Shown here: piece after piece, positions 43,737 to 51,785 of the stretch | How positions within the stretch are numbered: the first letter of the stretch is position 1 | Layout: the number at the start of each line of letters is the position of its first letter | NCBI GenBank assembly: GCA_002331025.1 | Contig: DCYG01000022.1 | Location: forward strand, 138,660-202,659 | Direction of reading: 5' to 3' | DNA from: Firmicutes bacterium UBA2116 | Lineage (GTDB): Bacteria > Bacillota > Clostridia > Tissierellales > Sedimentibacteraceae | DNA length: 64,000 nucleotides | Made by a program: the position numbers and the translations under genes | The notes under the pieces: generated by a model | Database searches by the model: none | Told to the model about the DNA's origin: nothing | Seen by the model: the letters and a program-made list of their open reading frames with translations, nothing else

Positions 43737-43996
43737 GAGGAATAGTAAGTATTAGGGATTTCACAGAGAGAAGATGATTGGTGTGAATCTTCATTGATCT
43801 GATATTGAAGCAGTCTCGGAGCCGTGAACCGAACAGAAAAATCCCAGTAGGCTTCAACGGAGTTCCACCGTTATTCAGGAAACAATATCGGAAATATCCC
43901 GTATTGATAGAGTGCAGAGAAATCTGAAGTTAGGTGGTAACACGGACATAACAGTTCGCCCTAAGTTGACAATAAGTCAGCTTAGGGCTTTTTTGT
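43737..43996 (+). promoter_or_regulatory. T-box leader, probable alanine specifier
   Basis: Stem I features: AGTAAGTA, AGAGAGAAG and GGTGTGAATC (distal loop), then a specifier loop GAAGCA with Ala codon GCA (43810-43812). The T-box itself is AGGTGGTAACACGG (43932-43945); the UGGU bulge pairs with an A discriminator, as in tRNA-Ala. The terminator is GCCCTAAGTTGAC (43958-43970) with GTCAGCTTAGGGC (43976-43988) and TTTTTT. Uncharged tRNA should promote read-through into the alaS-like gene. Confidence 0.9.
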
Positions 43997-44029
43997 TTTT
44001 GGTAAATAAATTAGGAAGGAGTAATATTA

Positions 44030-45829
44030 ATGACAGCAAATGAGTTAAGAAGGATTTATGTGAATTTTTTTGAAGAAAGGGGGCATAAAGAAATCGCGTC
44101 GGCTTCACTTCTGCCGGAAAATGATCCGACAGTCTTATTTACTACGGCAGGAATGCACCCGCTGGTACCATATTTATTAGGAGAAAGTCATCCACAGGGT
44201 AGACGTCTTGTTGATATCCAAAAATGTGTCAGAACAGGAGATATAGATGAGGTCGGTGATGATACACATCTGACATTTTTTGAAATGATGGGTAATTGGT
44301 CTCTTGGTGATTATTTTAAAGAAGAATCTATATCTATGAGTTTTGATTTTTTGACAAATAATTTGAACATACCTATGGAACGACTGGCAGTAACCGTGTT
44401 TGAAGGAGATCTGCTGGTGCCCCGCGATACCGAATCTGAAACGATATGGAAGAACAAAGGATTGAAACAAAGTCAAATATATTCTTATGGTCGTGAGGAT
44501 AATTGGTGGGGACCTGTTGGGCTGACCGGTCCATGTGGCCCTGATACAGAAATATTTTATGATATGGGAAAACCAAAATGCAGTGACAATTGTGGGCCGG
44601 CATGTAAGTGCGGAAAATATGTTGAGATATGGAACAATGTATTTATGCAATTTAATAAGGAAGCTGACGGAAGTTTCACAGAACTTCAGCAAAAAAATGT
44701 GGATACGGGAATGGGGCTCGAACGAGTCTTGACAGTATTTAACGGAAAGACGAATGTTTACGATACAGAGCTGTTTATTCCTGTTATGACTCGGCTGAAT
44801 ATCATTATTGGGGAATCAGGTGCTGAAATGTCAACAAGAGATAAACGAATTATTTGTGAGCATATCAGAGCAGCCAGCTTTGTATTAGGTGACCCACGAA
44901 AGATATGCCCGTCAAATACGGAACAGGGCTATATATTAAGACGTTTGATTCGCAGAATGATCAGGATATTTAAAAAATCAGGTATTAATCAAAATTATTT
45001 ATGTGATCTGGCAGAAGTGATAATTCATCAATACACGAATGTATATTCAGAATTGGCTGAAAACGGAGAATTTATCATAGAGCAGATACAAAAAGAATGT
45101 GATTTGTTTGCAAAAACCTTGGATTTGGGATTGAAAAAAGCTGATCAATATCTTAAAAATATTGGAATGAATACTGTTTTGAGCGGAGAGTCAGCATTCA
45201 AATTATATGACACATTTGGTTTTCCGATTGAGTTTACCTGTGAATTGGCAGAGGAAAGGGGTTGTTCTGTTGATGTGGAGTCATTCAGAGAGAGGTATGC
45301 AGAGCATCAGAACAAGTCCAGAAAAGGAGCAAAAGATAAATTCAAAGGAGGGTTAGCAGATCATAGTATTCAAACTGCCCGGCTCCATACGGCGACACAT
45401 CTGTTGAATTCTTCATTGCGTAAAGTGCTTGGTGACGAGGTTTCTCAACGTGGAAGCAATATAACACCTGAAAGACTTCGATTTGACTTTTCGTTTCACA
45501 GAAAAGTTACACCGGATGAGCTTGAAGATGTGGAAAGGATAGTTAATGAAGCAATCGAAAAAAATATTGAAGTTTCCGTGAAAGAAATGAAGCTTGAAGA
45601 TGCTTATTGTCTGGGTGCTATTGGAGTATTCGCCGGAAAGTACGGAGAAAATGTTAAAGTGTACTCCATACCGGGATATTCGGACGAAATATGCGGTGGA
45701 CCACATGCCGGTAACACAGGAGAGTTAGTTTCGTTTAAAATTATTAAGGAAGAAGCTTCTTCGGCAGGTGTAAGACGAATAAAAGCAGTGATCACTCTAC
45801 TTGACATTAATTGTGGCAATTCAATATAA
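44030..45829 (+). CDS. Short alanyl-tRNA synthetase (AlaRS) lacking the C-terminal domain
   Basis: 599 residues against ~870 for standard AlaRS. Class II catalytic core (MTANELRRIYVNFFEERGHK, then TFFEMMGNWSLGDYF, GLERV), tRNA-recognition region and editing domain are present. The editing domain keeps its metal motifs HTATH and CGGPHAG. The C-Ala/DHHA1 oligomerisation domain is absent. A CNDNCGPACKCGKY-like Cys insertion near residue 185 (CSDNCGPACKCG) is also seen. T-box control supports an alanine-linked function. The C-terminus ends cleanly, so I think it is a natural short form, probably a second AlaRS. Confidence 0.87.
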   Translation: MTANELRRIYVNFFEERGHKEIASASLLPENDPTVLFTTAGMHPLVPYLLGESHPQGRRLVDIQKCVRTGDIDEVGDDTHLTFFEMMGNWSLGDYFKEESISMSFDFLTNNLNIPMERLAVTVFEGDLLVPRDTESETIWKNKGLKQSQIYSYGREDNWWGPVGLTGPCGPDTEIFYDMGKPKCSDNCGPACKCGKYVEIWNNVFMQFNKEADGSFTELQQKNVDTGMGLERVLTVFNGKTNVYDTELFIPVMTRLNIIIGESGAEMSTRDKRIICEHIRAASFVLGDPRKICPSNTEQGYILRRLIRRMIRIFKKSGINQNYLCDLAEVIIHQYTNVYSELAENGEFIIEQIQKECDLFAKTLDLGLKKADQYLKNIGMNTVLSGESAFKLYDTFGFPIEFTCELAEERGCSVDVESFRERYAEHQNKSRKGAKDKFKGGLADHSIQTARLHTATHLLNSSLRKVLGDEVSQRGSNITPERLRFDFSFHRKVTPDELEDVERIVNEAIEKNIEVSVKEMKLEDAYCLGAIGVFAGKYGENVKVYSIPGYSDEICGGPHAGNTGELVSFKIIKEEASSAGVRRIKAVITLLDINCGNSI

Positions 45830-45850
45830 TATATTACGAGGTGTTTTATA

Positions 45851-46399
45851 ATGAATGAAGATAGATGTAAAGAAGAGGAGGGCGTTAGAAGCTCTCAGAT
45901 AACCGAACAATTTTCAATACCCGGTGCCGGAGGTATAATTGTAAAGAGGATAGATAATACAGAGCATATTCTCCTTCAAGAAAGGTGTAAGATTGATGCA
46001 CCAAACGAGCATGGTCTTTTGGAAATACCGGCGGGGAAGGTGCGTGCATTCGAGTGTATTTTTGATACACTAAAAAGGGAAATAAAAGAAGAAACGGGGT
46101 TAAATGTGACACAGATACTTGGTGAGAATCTATCCAGTGTGTATGAAGGGAATTCTTACAAGGTTATTAACTTTGTTCCGTTTTCATGTTCACAAAATAT
46201 AGAAGGCACATATCCCATTATTGTCTTCGTCTTTGTTTGTAATGTGGAAGGCGACTTGCTGCCTTTTTCAAACGAATCAAAAAACTATAAATGGGTTTCC
46301 GTCGAGGAAATGAAAATTTTACTGAATAAAAATCATGAATTATTTTATCCCATGCATGTAAATACGTTAAAAAAATATGTTTTTGACAGTAGACTATAA
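45851..46399 (+). CDS. Nudix hydrolase (ADP-ribose pyrophosphatase-like)
   Basis: 182 residues. The Nudix box is complete, from GKVRAFECIF to REIKEETGL (Gx5Ex7REUxEExGU), preceded by HGLLEIPAGK as in ADP-ribose pyrophosphatases. It hydrolyses a nucleoside diphosphate linked to another moiety. It starts 21 bases after the alaS-like gene with ACGAGG upstream, so it probably belongs to the same T-box transcript. Confidence 0.88.
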   Translation: MNEDRCKEEEGVRSSQITEQFSIPGAGGIIVKRIDNTEHILLQERCKIDAPNEHGLLEIPAGKVRAFECIFDTLKREIKEETGLNVTQILGENLSSVYEGNSYKVINFVPFSCSQNIEGTYPIIVFVFVCNVEGDLLPFSNESKNYKWVSVEEMKILLNKNHELFYPMHVNTLKKYVFDSRL

Positions 46400-46408
46400 T
46401 GTGCGAAT

Positions 46409-47080
46409 ATGAATGATATTTTGACGCCTACCCTACCGACGTCTGTGGAAGTATCTGTTGGTGTTAAGAAAACATCAGCTATAAACAAAAAAATAAATAA
46501 GGCGGTGAAATTTATTTTGAATTATATTGATGAAATTAAGAATTATATTCCCAAAGACGCTCAGGAAATCCAAGACAAAAAAGTTATTTTAAACTGTATA
46601 GAGCTGTTTCCGCAAAATATTCTGCTGAGGGATAACGAAATTGCACATATAACCAGTTCGGGATTTATATTAAACAAGTCTCTCAGTAAAGTATTAATGA
46701 TACATCATAACATTAGAAATACATGGGCATGGACTGGAGGACATGCTGACGGAGATGCCGATTTATTAGCGGTTGCAACCCGGGAGGCTCTTGAAGAAAC
46801 AGGCGTTAATGTAATCTCAATTTCCACAAGCATTGCTTCCATTGACATTTTAACAGTCACACGTCATTTTAAGAATAAAAGGTACATAAATGCTCATCTC
46901 CATCTCTCAATAGCATATCTGTTTACGGCAAACGAAGAAGATTCCTTAGTCGTAAATCCGGATGAAAATAGCGGAGTTGAGTGGTTTCCGACTGAAAAAA
47001 TAAATGAAGAATTATTTACAGACCGAGATGTATATCTCTATTCAAAACTCATAAACAGAGCTAAACTATGGTTGGGTTAG
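46409..47080 (+). CDS. Second Nudix hydrolase with N-terminal extension
   Basis: 223 residues: ~95 residues of a helical/strand N-terminal part, then a Nudix domain (TWAWTGGHADGDADLLAVAT followed by REALEETGV). The first Glu of the Nudix box is replaced by Ala, with Asp residues beside it. Ten bases after the previous Nudix gene and with no strong ribosome site, it is probably translationally coupled. Substrate unknown. Confidence 0.85.
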   Translation: MNDILTPTLPTSVEVSVGVKKTSAINKKINKAVKFILNYIDEIKNYIPKDAQEIQDKKVILNCIELFPQNILLRDNEIAHITSSGFILNKSLSKVLMIHHNIRNTWAWTGGHADGDADLLAVATREALEETGVNVISISTSIASIDILTVTRHFKNKRYINAHLHLSIAYLFTANEEDSLVVNPDENSGVEWFPTEKINEELFTDRDVYLYSKLINRAKLWLG

Positions 47081-47123
47081 CGAACAAGCATTTCTTCGCC
47101 ATAAGCATAGATTGTCCGATTGA

Positions 47124-47253
47124 TATGCAGAACTGTACGGTGTTGATCATTCTGTGATTACAAAACATTTAAAAAAAGATATTTTTGGATAATGAATTAG
47201 AGGAAGATTTGGTATGTGCAATTTTTGCACATACTGCTAGTGACGAAATTTAA
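47124..47253 (+). pseudogene. Remnant of a RhuM-like (virulence RhuM family) gene
   Basis: One frame reads YAELYGVDHSVITKHLKKDI; after a one-base shift the next reads DNELEEDLVCAIFAHTASDE to a stop. Together they match the N-terminal region of RhuM proteins (xELFGVxxSVITKHLxNIFxxGELxExSV...TASDGK). Confidence 0.65.
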
Positions 47254-47328
47254 ATATATTATATTTATAGTAAATGCACAGACACATTTTTTAACAGATA
47301 AAGTTTAAATTATGGGGGAGAAGAGAAA

Positions 47329-48369
47329 TTGCAATCAATAATAAATCTGATTTTTTATATAGGCATAATAGAGTTTTTTCTCATGTTTCTTTTGCTGACA
47401 AATACTTTCACATTTTTACTATACGTGACAGACAAACGAAAGGCAGTAAAAGGCAAGAGGCGCATAAGTGAAAAAACGTTATTAATTTTCACTATATTGT
47501 GTGGAGGAATAGGGGCACTGTTGGGTATGTATTTTGCAAATCATAAAACGAGAAGCAGGAAATTCAAGTTCGTAGTAATAATTGGTCTTATTATTACACT
47601 TATTCCCGTTATACATATTGTACATGGGCTTACACTGAGTAAGATAATCCGCTATGTGGAAATTGAGTTTCGTTCGGAAAACTGGCCGCCTGAATTGGAT
47701 GGTTATCGCATCGCTTTTATGTCAGACATGCACGCGATAACAGACGAGGATATGCGCAAAGTCGCAGCAGAGCTAAATGACAGAAATCTGGATTTGCTGT
47801 TATCAGGCGGAGACTTTTTAATGGAGGACGATCATTATATAGGAACTGTGAGAGAAATAGCTCAAATAAGTACAACGGACGGAATCTTTGGTGTGGAAGG
47901 AAATCATGATGACTACAAGAAACTTTTCCGGACACAAAATGAATACGGAATAAAGCCGCTGGACAATAGCGGAATGCGTATAAGAGAAGGCTTTTATCTG
48001 ACAGGTGTCCATGATATGTATAACAGAAGACCTGACATAAAAGAGGCTGTTGCAGGTGCAAATCCAAACGATTTTGTTTTGCTCCTTTCACACAGTCCGG
48101 ACTTGTCTATGCAACAATCTACAGATGGGATTGATTTAATACTTTCCGGTCATACCCATGCCGGACAAATTACTTTTTTTGGTTATCCGTTTTACTTGAT
48201 ATACGGTAGTCTGCCTATAACAGATTACGGGACACGTTTTGCTTATGGGTTTGCCCGTTCAGCTGACGATGTACCCGTGTTTACAACCAGCGGAACAGGC
48301 ACTTTTTCTGATATACCAAGGATTTTTACAAGACCGGAGGTTGTGATTTTCACCATGTATAATGAGTAG
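47329..48369 (+). CDS. DUF1294-metallophosphoesterase fusion
   Basis: 346 residues. The N-terminal ~105 residues are a membrane domain of the DUF1294 type: LYVTDKRKAVKGKRRISEKT, GGIGALLGMYFANHKT and a third hydrophobic segment. The rest is a calcineurin-like phosphoesterase with AFMSDMHA, LLLSGGDF, VEGNHDDY, LSHSPD and SGHTHAGQ metal-binding motifs. The topology places the phosphoesterase next to the membrane. TTG start after GGGGGAG. Substrate unknown; membrane-linked relatives include UDP-diacylglucosamine hydrolase-like enzymes. Confidence 0.85.
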   Translation: MQSIINLIFYIGIIEFFLMFLLLTNTFTFLLYVTDKRKAVKGKRRISEKTLLIFTILCGGIGALLGMYFANHKTRSRKFKFVVIIGLIITLIPVIHIVHGLTLSKIIRYVEIEFRSENWPPELDGYRIAFMSDMHAITDEDMRKVAAELNDRNLDLLLSGGDFLMEDDHYIGTVREIAQISTTDGIFGVEGNHDDYKKLFRTQNEYGIKPLDNSGMRIREGFYLTGVHDMYNRRPDIKEAVAGANPNDFVLLLSHSPDLSMQQSTDGIDLILSGHTHAGQITFFGYPFYLIYGSLPITDYGTRFAYGFARSADDVPVFTTSGTGTFSDIPRIFTRPEVVIFTMYNE

Positions 48370-48471
48370 AGTATTTATGTCATTATTTAGATATTATTTA
48401 TAGACTATTTTTTCTATAATTTCTATATTAAAATCTTATGTATAAATCTAAAACAGAAGAGGTGGATTAGT

Positions 48472-48888
48472 ATGGATAACAAACATGATGTCTTAGATAA
48501 AGGACCTTTCTTTCATGGTACGAAAGCGGAACTAAAAATCGGAGACTTATTAGAACCACAACACTTATCAAATTATCAAAATAAAAAGTCCAACTATATA
48601 TATTTTACCGCAACATTAGATGCTGCTAAATGGGGTGCTGAATTAGCAGTATCTGAATTAAAGGAAAGAATTTATATTGTAGAGCCATTGGGTGATTTTG
48701 AAAATGATCCAAACTTAACTGACAAAAGATTTCCTGGCAACCCTACACGTTCTTACAGATCTGAGCTTCCTTTGAAAATAATAGCTGAATTAGGTTCATG
48801 GGAAAGACATTCAAATGAAGAAATAAATCATATGATTACATCTTTAAGAAAGCTGCAGGAACAAGGTGAAGCTGTAATATATGATTAA
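48472..48888 (+). CDS. arr: NAD+-rifampin ADP-ribosyltransferase (Arr)
   Basis: 138 residues, the standard Arr length. PFFHGTKAELKIGDLLEP, NYIYFTATLDAAKWGAELA, IYIVEPLGDFENDPNLTDKR and FPGNPTRSYRS are the family blocks, including the NAD-binding His, Tyr and Asp positions. The enzyme inactivates rifamycins by ADP-ribosylation. AGAGGTGG precedes the ATG. The gene stands alone; another rifampin-inactivating gene lies 6 kb downstream. Confidence 0.93.
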   Translation: MDNKHDVLDKGPFFHGTKAELKIGDLLEPQHLSNYQNKKSNYIYFTATLDAAKWGAELAVSELKERIYIVEPLGDFENDPNLTDKRFPGNPTRSYRSELPLKIIAELGSWERHSNEEINHMITSLRKLQEQGEAVIYD

Positions 48889-49001
48889 TCCAAAAAGATA
48901 AGTATTTAAAAAGCGGATAATTTTTAAAATACAGGAATAAAAAGCTTTGAAAAGTAAAGCTATAATTTTAAATTTGTTAATATTATGAGGAGGAATTAGA
49001 A

Positions 49002-49493
49002 ATGAGCAGGTATGAAGAAGGATTAAGAATAATTGAGGAAAGATGTGGCAACGGAAAAGATAATACCATCTCTCTGTCGACTATTGCAATGGAACCGAAC
49101 GCTGACGGTAAACCACGTCCTTATGTCCGTGATGTGGACGCTTATTATGAAGATGGTGTGTTTTATGTTACTACTTGGGCAAAATCAACTAAAATGCAGC
49201 AGATAGCTCAAAACCCGGAAGTTGCATTTTCGGTTTGTTTTGAGTGGTTTTCCGGAAACGGAACCGGCGAAAATCTAGGATGGGTTTTAGACCCGAAAAA
49301 TGCTGAGTTAAGGTCTAAACTTCGCGAAGCATTTGCAGCTTGGTATGACGACGCAAATGATGAAAAAGATGAAAACTGCATTATTTTGGCAATCCACATT
49401 ACAAGAGCCACGGTAATTAAAGATCACGGTGCTGTTCGTTACAATATGGATTTTGTGAATAAAGTGGAGACTGAAGAGGGTAAAATTAAATAA
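49002..49493 (+). CDS. Pyridoxamine 5'-phosphate oxidase-like protein (paralogue)
   Basis: 163-residue split-barrel protein: DNTISLSTIAMEPNADGKPR, FYVTTWAKSTKMQQIAQNPE, and EWFSGNGTGENLG. It is related to the gene at 13944 but not a recent duplicate. AGGAGGAATT precedes the ATG. Cofactor and substrate unknown. Confidence 0.82.
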   Translation: MSRYEEGLRIIEERCGNGKDNTISLSTIAMEPNADGKPRPYVRDVDAYYEDGVFYVTTWAKSTKMQQIAQNPEVAFSVCFEWFSGNGTGENLGWVLDPKNAELRSKLREAFAAWYDDANDEKDENCIILAIHITRATVIKDHGAVRYNMDFVNKVETEEGKIK

Positions 49494-49526
49494 GGCGGTA
49501 AGACGAAAAAATTTAACGAGGAACTT

Positions 49527-49985
49527 ATGAAACAGATTGCAATTTTATCCGATACTCATGGCATACTAAGAGAGCATGTTATGGCTGAACTTGCTGAAGC
49601 TGATTGCTTCATTCATGCCGGTGATATCGACACACCATACATCATCGAGTCAATACAAAAGCTCGGAGATACCTACGTAGTGCGTGGTAACAATGATAAG
49701 GAATGGGCAGAAGATCTGCCTGAAAGTACTGCCGTCACAATTGAAGGTGTCAGATTTTTCATTGTTCATAACAAAAAAGATATACCAAAATACTTAACAG
49801 ATATTGACGTGGTGGTCTATGGTCACTCCCACAAATACTCTGCAGAAATTATTAACGGAGTGCTGTTTCTCAATCCCGGCAGCTGCGGTAAACGGCGTTT
49901 TAATCTGGAGCTTACAATGTGCCGTATGATCGTGGATGCAGGGCGCTATCAGTACGAAAAGGTGTTGATCCATGTTAATGATTGA
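49527..49985 (+). CDS. YfcE/MJ0936-type metallophosphodiesterase
   Basis: 152 residues. The motifs are IAILSDTHG, FIHAGDID, VVRGNNDKEW, FIVHNKK and VVYGHSHKYS, ending with LNPGSCGKRR. This is the standard small calcineurin-like phosphodiesterase. CGAGGAAC precedes the ATG. Physiological substrate unknown. Confidence 0.9.
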   Translation: MKQIAILSDTHGILREHVMAELAEADCFIHAGDIDTPYIIESIQKLGDTYVVRGNNDKEWAEDLPESTAVTIEGVRFFIVHNKKDIPKYLTDIDVVVYGHSHKYSAEIINGVLFLNPGSCGKRRFNLELTMCRMIVDAGRYQYEKVLIHVND

Positions 49986-50043
49986 AAATAAGAGATAGTC
50001 GTAGTCTGATAATAGATATATATCACATGGCAAACGAAACGTC

Positions 50044-50081
50044 CCATTGGCTCCACATTGGCTCCATTGGCTCATTGGCTC
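50044..50081 (+). repeat. Short tandem repeat, four ATTGGCTC units
   Basis: CATTGGCTCCACATTGGCTC then CATTGGCTCATTGGCTC: four copies of ATTGGCTC spaced 8-11 bases apart in a non-coding gap. Confidence 0.75.
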
Positions 50082-50181
50082 ACATAGGAAAAAAATAAGC
50101 ATAATCTGAATGTATTTTAATTTAATGTATATAAGTGAGAGAACTAAAGGTTATTTATATATAATAGGAGGATTGATATTA

Positions 50182-50997
50182 TTGTTTAAAGTAGATAAAC
50201 TTGACCCAAGAGCTATTGACAATATAATATATGAAGATAGTCCAAGCTTTTCAGGGATTGTTGCTGGTGAATGCAAAGGTGAAATTTGGGTGGATGATAT
50301 TGAGAATCCCAATATTGCATTGGTTGCTTCATTTGCAGTGGGTGGATTTTCAATATTAGGAGAACTTACTAATATAGAGGTTTTTAATAAGTTTAAAGCA
50401 TTTATGACAGAAGATATGTTCTGCGAATTGAAAAGCAGAGGTGTTGATTATTTTGAGTTTTCTATTGAGTCAGAGAAAGCAAAACCATATATTCTCGACA
50501 TATTTAATAATAAAGTTATTCAAACTGAAGATGAATATATATTCCGTAAGAATGGTAAATATAATGAAAGTATCATAGTTCCAGATGGATATAAGATATT
50601 TAAGGTTAATTCTGAGTTTTTAAAGAAATTGGAAAGTGGTGTATTTGATAATCAAGGATTTCTGGCAGAACGGTTATTGGAATCTTGGGGTACTTATAAC
50701 AATTTTCTAAAAAAAGGTGTGGCGTTTGTGGCTGTTAATCAAAATAGAATAGTTGCTGTTATTGTTGGAACAGCGAGATTTAAGAATATAATTCCAATTG
50801 ATATTGAAACAGAAGATAGTCATAGGAAGAAAGGCTTAGCATTCGGCTTAATACATTACTTTGTAAATGAATGTGCAGATAATGGATTTATGGCTCAATG
50901 GAATTGTATGGATTCTAATATAGCTTCAAAGAGAATAGTACAGAAAGCTGGTTTTCAATTTTTTAAAAAAAATACAGTATATTGGTTTGAAATTTAA
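50182..50997 (+). CDS. GNAT-family acetyltransferase, long type
   Basis: 271 residues with the GNAT module in the C-terminal third: FVAVNQNRIVAVIVGTA, DIETEDSHRKKGLAFGLIHY and NIASKRIVQKAGFQFF. The N-terminal two-thirds match the architecture of GNAT_acetyltran (Zwittermicin-resistance-like) proteins. I chose TTG 50182, ten bases after AGGAGG, over an ATG at 50110 with no ribosome site. Confidence 0.78.
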   Translation: MFKVDKLDPRAIDNIIYEDSPSFSGIVAGECKGEIWVDDIENPNIALVASFAVGGFSILGELTNIEVFNKFKAFMTEDMFCELKSRGVDYFEFSIESEKAKPYILDIFNNKVIQTEDEYIFRKNGKYNESIIVPDGYKIFKVNSEFLKKLESGVFDNQGFLAERLLESWGTYNNFLKKGVAFVAVNQNRIVAVIVGTARFKNIIPIDIETEDSHRKKGLAFGLIHYFVNECADNGFMAQWNCMDSNIASKRIVQKAGFQFFKKNTVYWFEI

Positions 50998-51187
50998 ATG
51001 TAGTATAATGAATTGTTTAACGTGATTTGAAGCCAGCTACATCGTATTTTTTATAAAACATAAAACAATATAAAATTTCCCTATATATTTAAATTAAATA
51101 TATTATTGATATTACAATTGTACTACAGTCTTAATATAGTTAAACATTATGAATAAGCATCTTGCTATATTAGGCAAGAATTAATAA

Positions 51188-51207
51188 GGTGTCTTTTAAC
51201 TAAGACA
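51188..51207. repeat. Hairpin repeat A, left copy
   Basis: GGTGTCTTTTAACTAAGACA; GTGTCTT pairs with AAGACAC around a six-base loop. An identical copy lies at 51360. Confidence 0.85.
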
Positions 51208-51210
51208 CTC

Positions 51211-51330
51211 AGGCTGCTGAAAAAGCCCCCCTGCGTCGTTGTCGTTCATCCAGTCAATCCTCACGTATGTCTAATACGTTGCGGTTGCCCGGCTTCCGAC
51301 GCCTTGCAGGATGAACTTTTTCAACAGCCT
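51211..51330. mobile_element. 120-bp palindromic MITE-like element
   Basis: Terminal inverted repeats AGGCTGCTGAAAAAG (51211-51225) and CTTTTTCAACAGCCT (51316-51330) with one mismatch; inner inverted pairs GTTCATCC/GGATGAAC and ACGTAT/ATACGT. It is markedly richer in G+C than its surroundings. The sequence type (AGGCTGTTGAAAAAG ends) recurs in many unrelated bacterial genomes. No transposase. Confidence 0.8.
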
Positions 51331-51336
51331 ACCATC

Positions 51337-51355
51337 TTGATGACTTTGTCATCAA
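51337..51355. repeat. Perfect 8-bp hairpin beside the MITE
   Basis: TTGATGAC-TTT-GTCATCAA, just outside the right end of the element. Confidence 0.6.
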
Positions 51356-51359
51356 TCTG

Positions 51360-51379
51360 GGTGTCTTTTAACTAAGACA
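51360..51379. repeat. Hairpin repeat A, right copy
   Basis: Exact 20-base direct copy of 51188-51207; the two copies bracket the MITE-like element and the 8-bp hairpin. Confidence 0.85.
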
Positions 51380-51439
51380 TCTTATTTTGATGCAAAAAAG
51401 TAAAGGATGTATTTTTTCTTTGATTAATAAAATAGTTTC

Positions 51440-51468
51440 TTGACTTATAAATAGAATAAGTATATCAT
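51440..51468 (+). promoter_or_regulatory. Promoter of the mutS2-like leader transcript
   Basis: TTGACT (51440-51445), 17-base spacer, TATCAT (51463-51468). Confidence 0.7.
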
Positions 51469-51499
51469 TACTATGTAGATTTAGAACAGGAGAAATTTT

Positions 51500-51526
51500 A
51501 TGTCTGAGAGTGTATCTAACCAATAG
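51500..51526 (+). CDS. Eight-codon upstream ORF in the mutS2-like leader
   Basis: AGGAGA six bases before ATG, then MSESVSNQ and TAG. Its position ~30 bases after the promoter and ~150 bases before an intrinsic terminator is the layout of ribosome-sensed attenuators of antibiotic-response genes. Confidence 0.6.
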   Translation: MSESVSNQ

Positions 51527-51551
51527 ATTAACTTAATATGGATTAAGCATT

Positions 51552-51749
51552 AAGGATGTATATCCTTTGATTTTCATGCTTGATTCCATTATCTATGGAA
51601 GATACACATGGCAAATTACTTTGAACAATATTGTTAAAATAACTGTTGTTATTTTTAATAAATATGGAATTTTGCAGCCGTGGTTTATCCGCGGCTTTTT
51701 TGTTTCTGAATATACTAAATCTACTGCATTATTTGTAGATTCCATAGAT
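51552..51749 (+). promoter_or_regulatory. Leader with alternative RNA structures
   Basis: AAGGAT-GTAT-ATCCTT (51552-51567) and TTCCAT-N5-ATGGAA (51584-51600) form local hairpins. ATCTATGGAA (51591-51600) is also perfectly complementary to TTCCATAGAT (51740-51749) beyond the terminator. The second hairpin and the long-range helix are mutually exclusive, as expected of a switch. Confidence 0.5.
51676..51702 (+). terminator. Intrinsic terminator inside the mutS2-like leader
   Basis: AGCCGTGG (51676-51683), TTTAT loop, CCGCGGCT (51689-51696), then TTTTT. It lies 84 bases before the gene start with no other promoter after it, so it must be read through for expression. Confidence 0.85.
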
Positions 51750-51785
51750 CTGTGCATTTATTACAATTAAGAAAGGAATATCAAA

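Noticed and set aside
47212..47234. Hairpin GTATGTGCAA-TTT-TTGCACATAC as a terminator
   Set aside because: No U-run follows, and it lies inside the RhuM-like coding remnant, so the palindrome may be incidental.
51567..51770. 67-codon frame in the mutS2-like leader
   Set aside because: It runs through the terminator hairpin, lacks a ribosome site and resembles nothing; the 8-codon ORF upstream is better supported.
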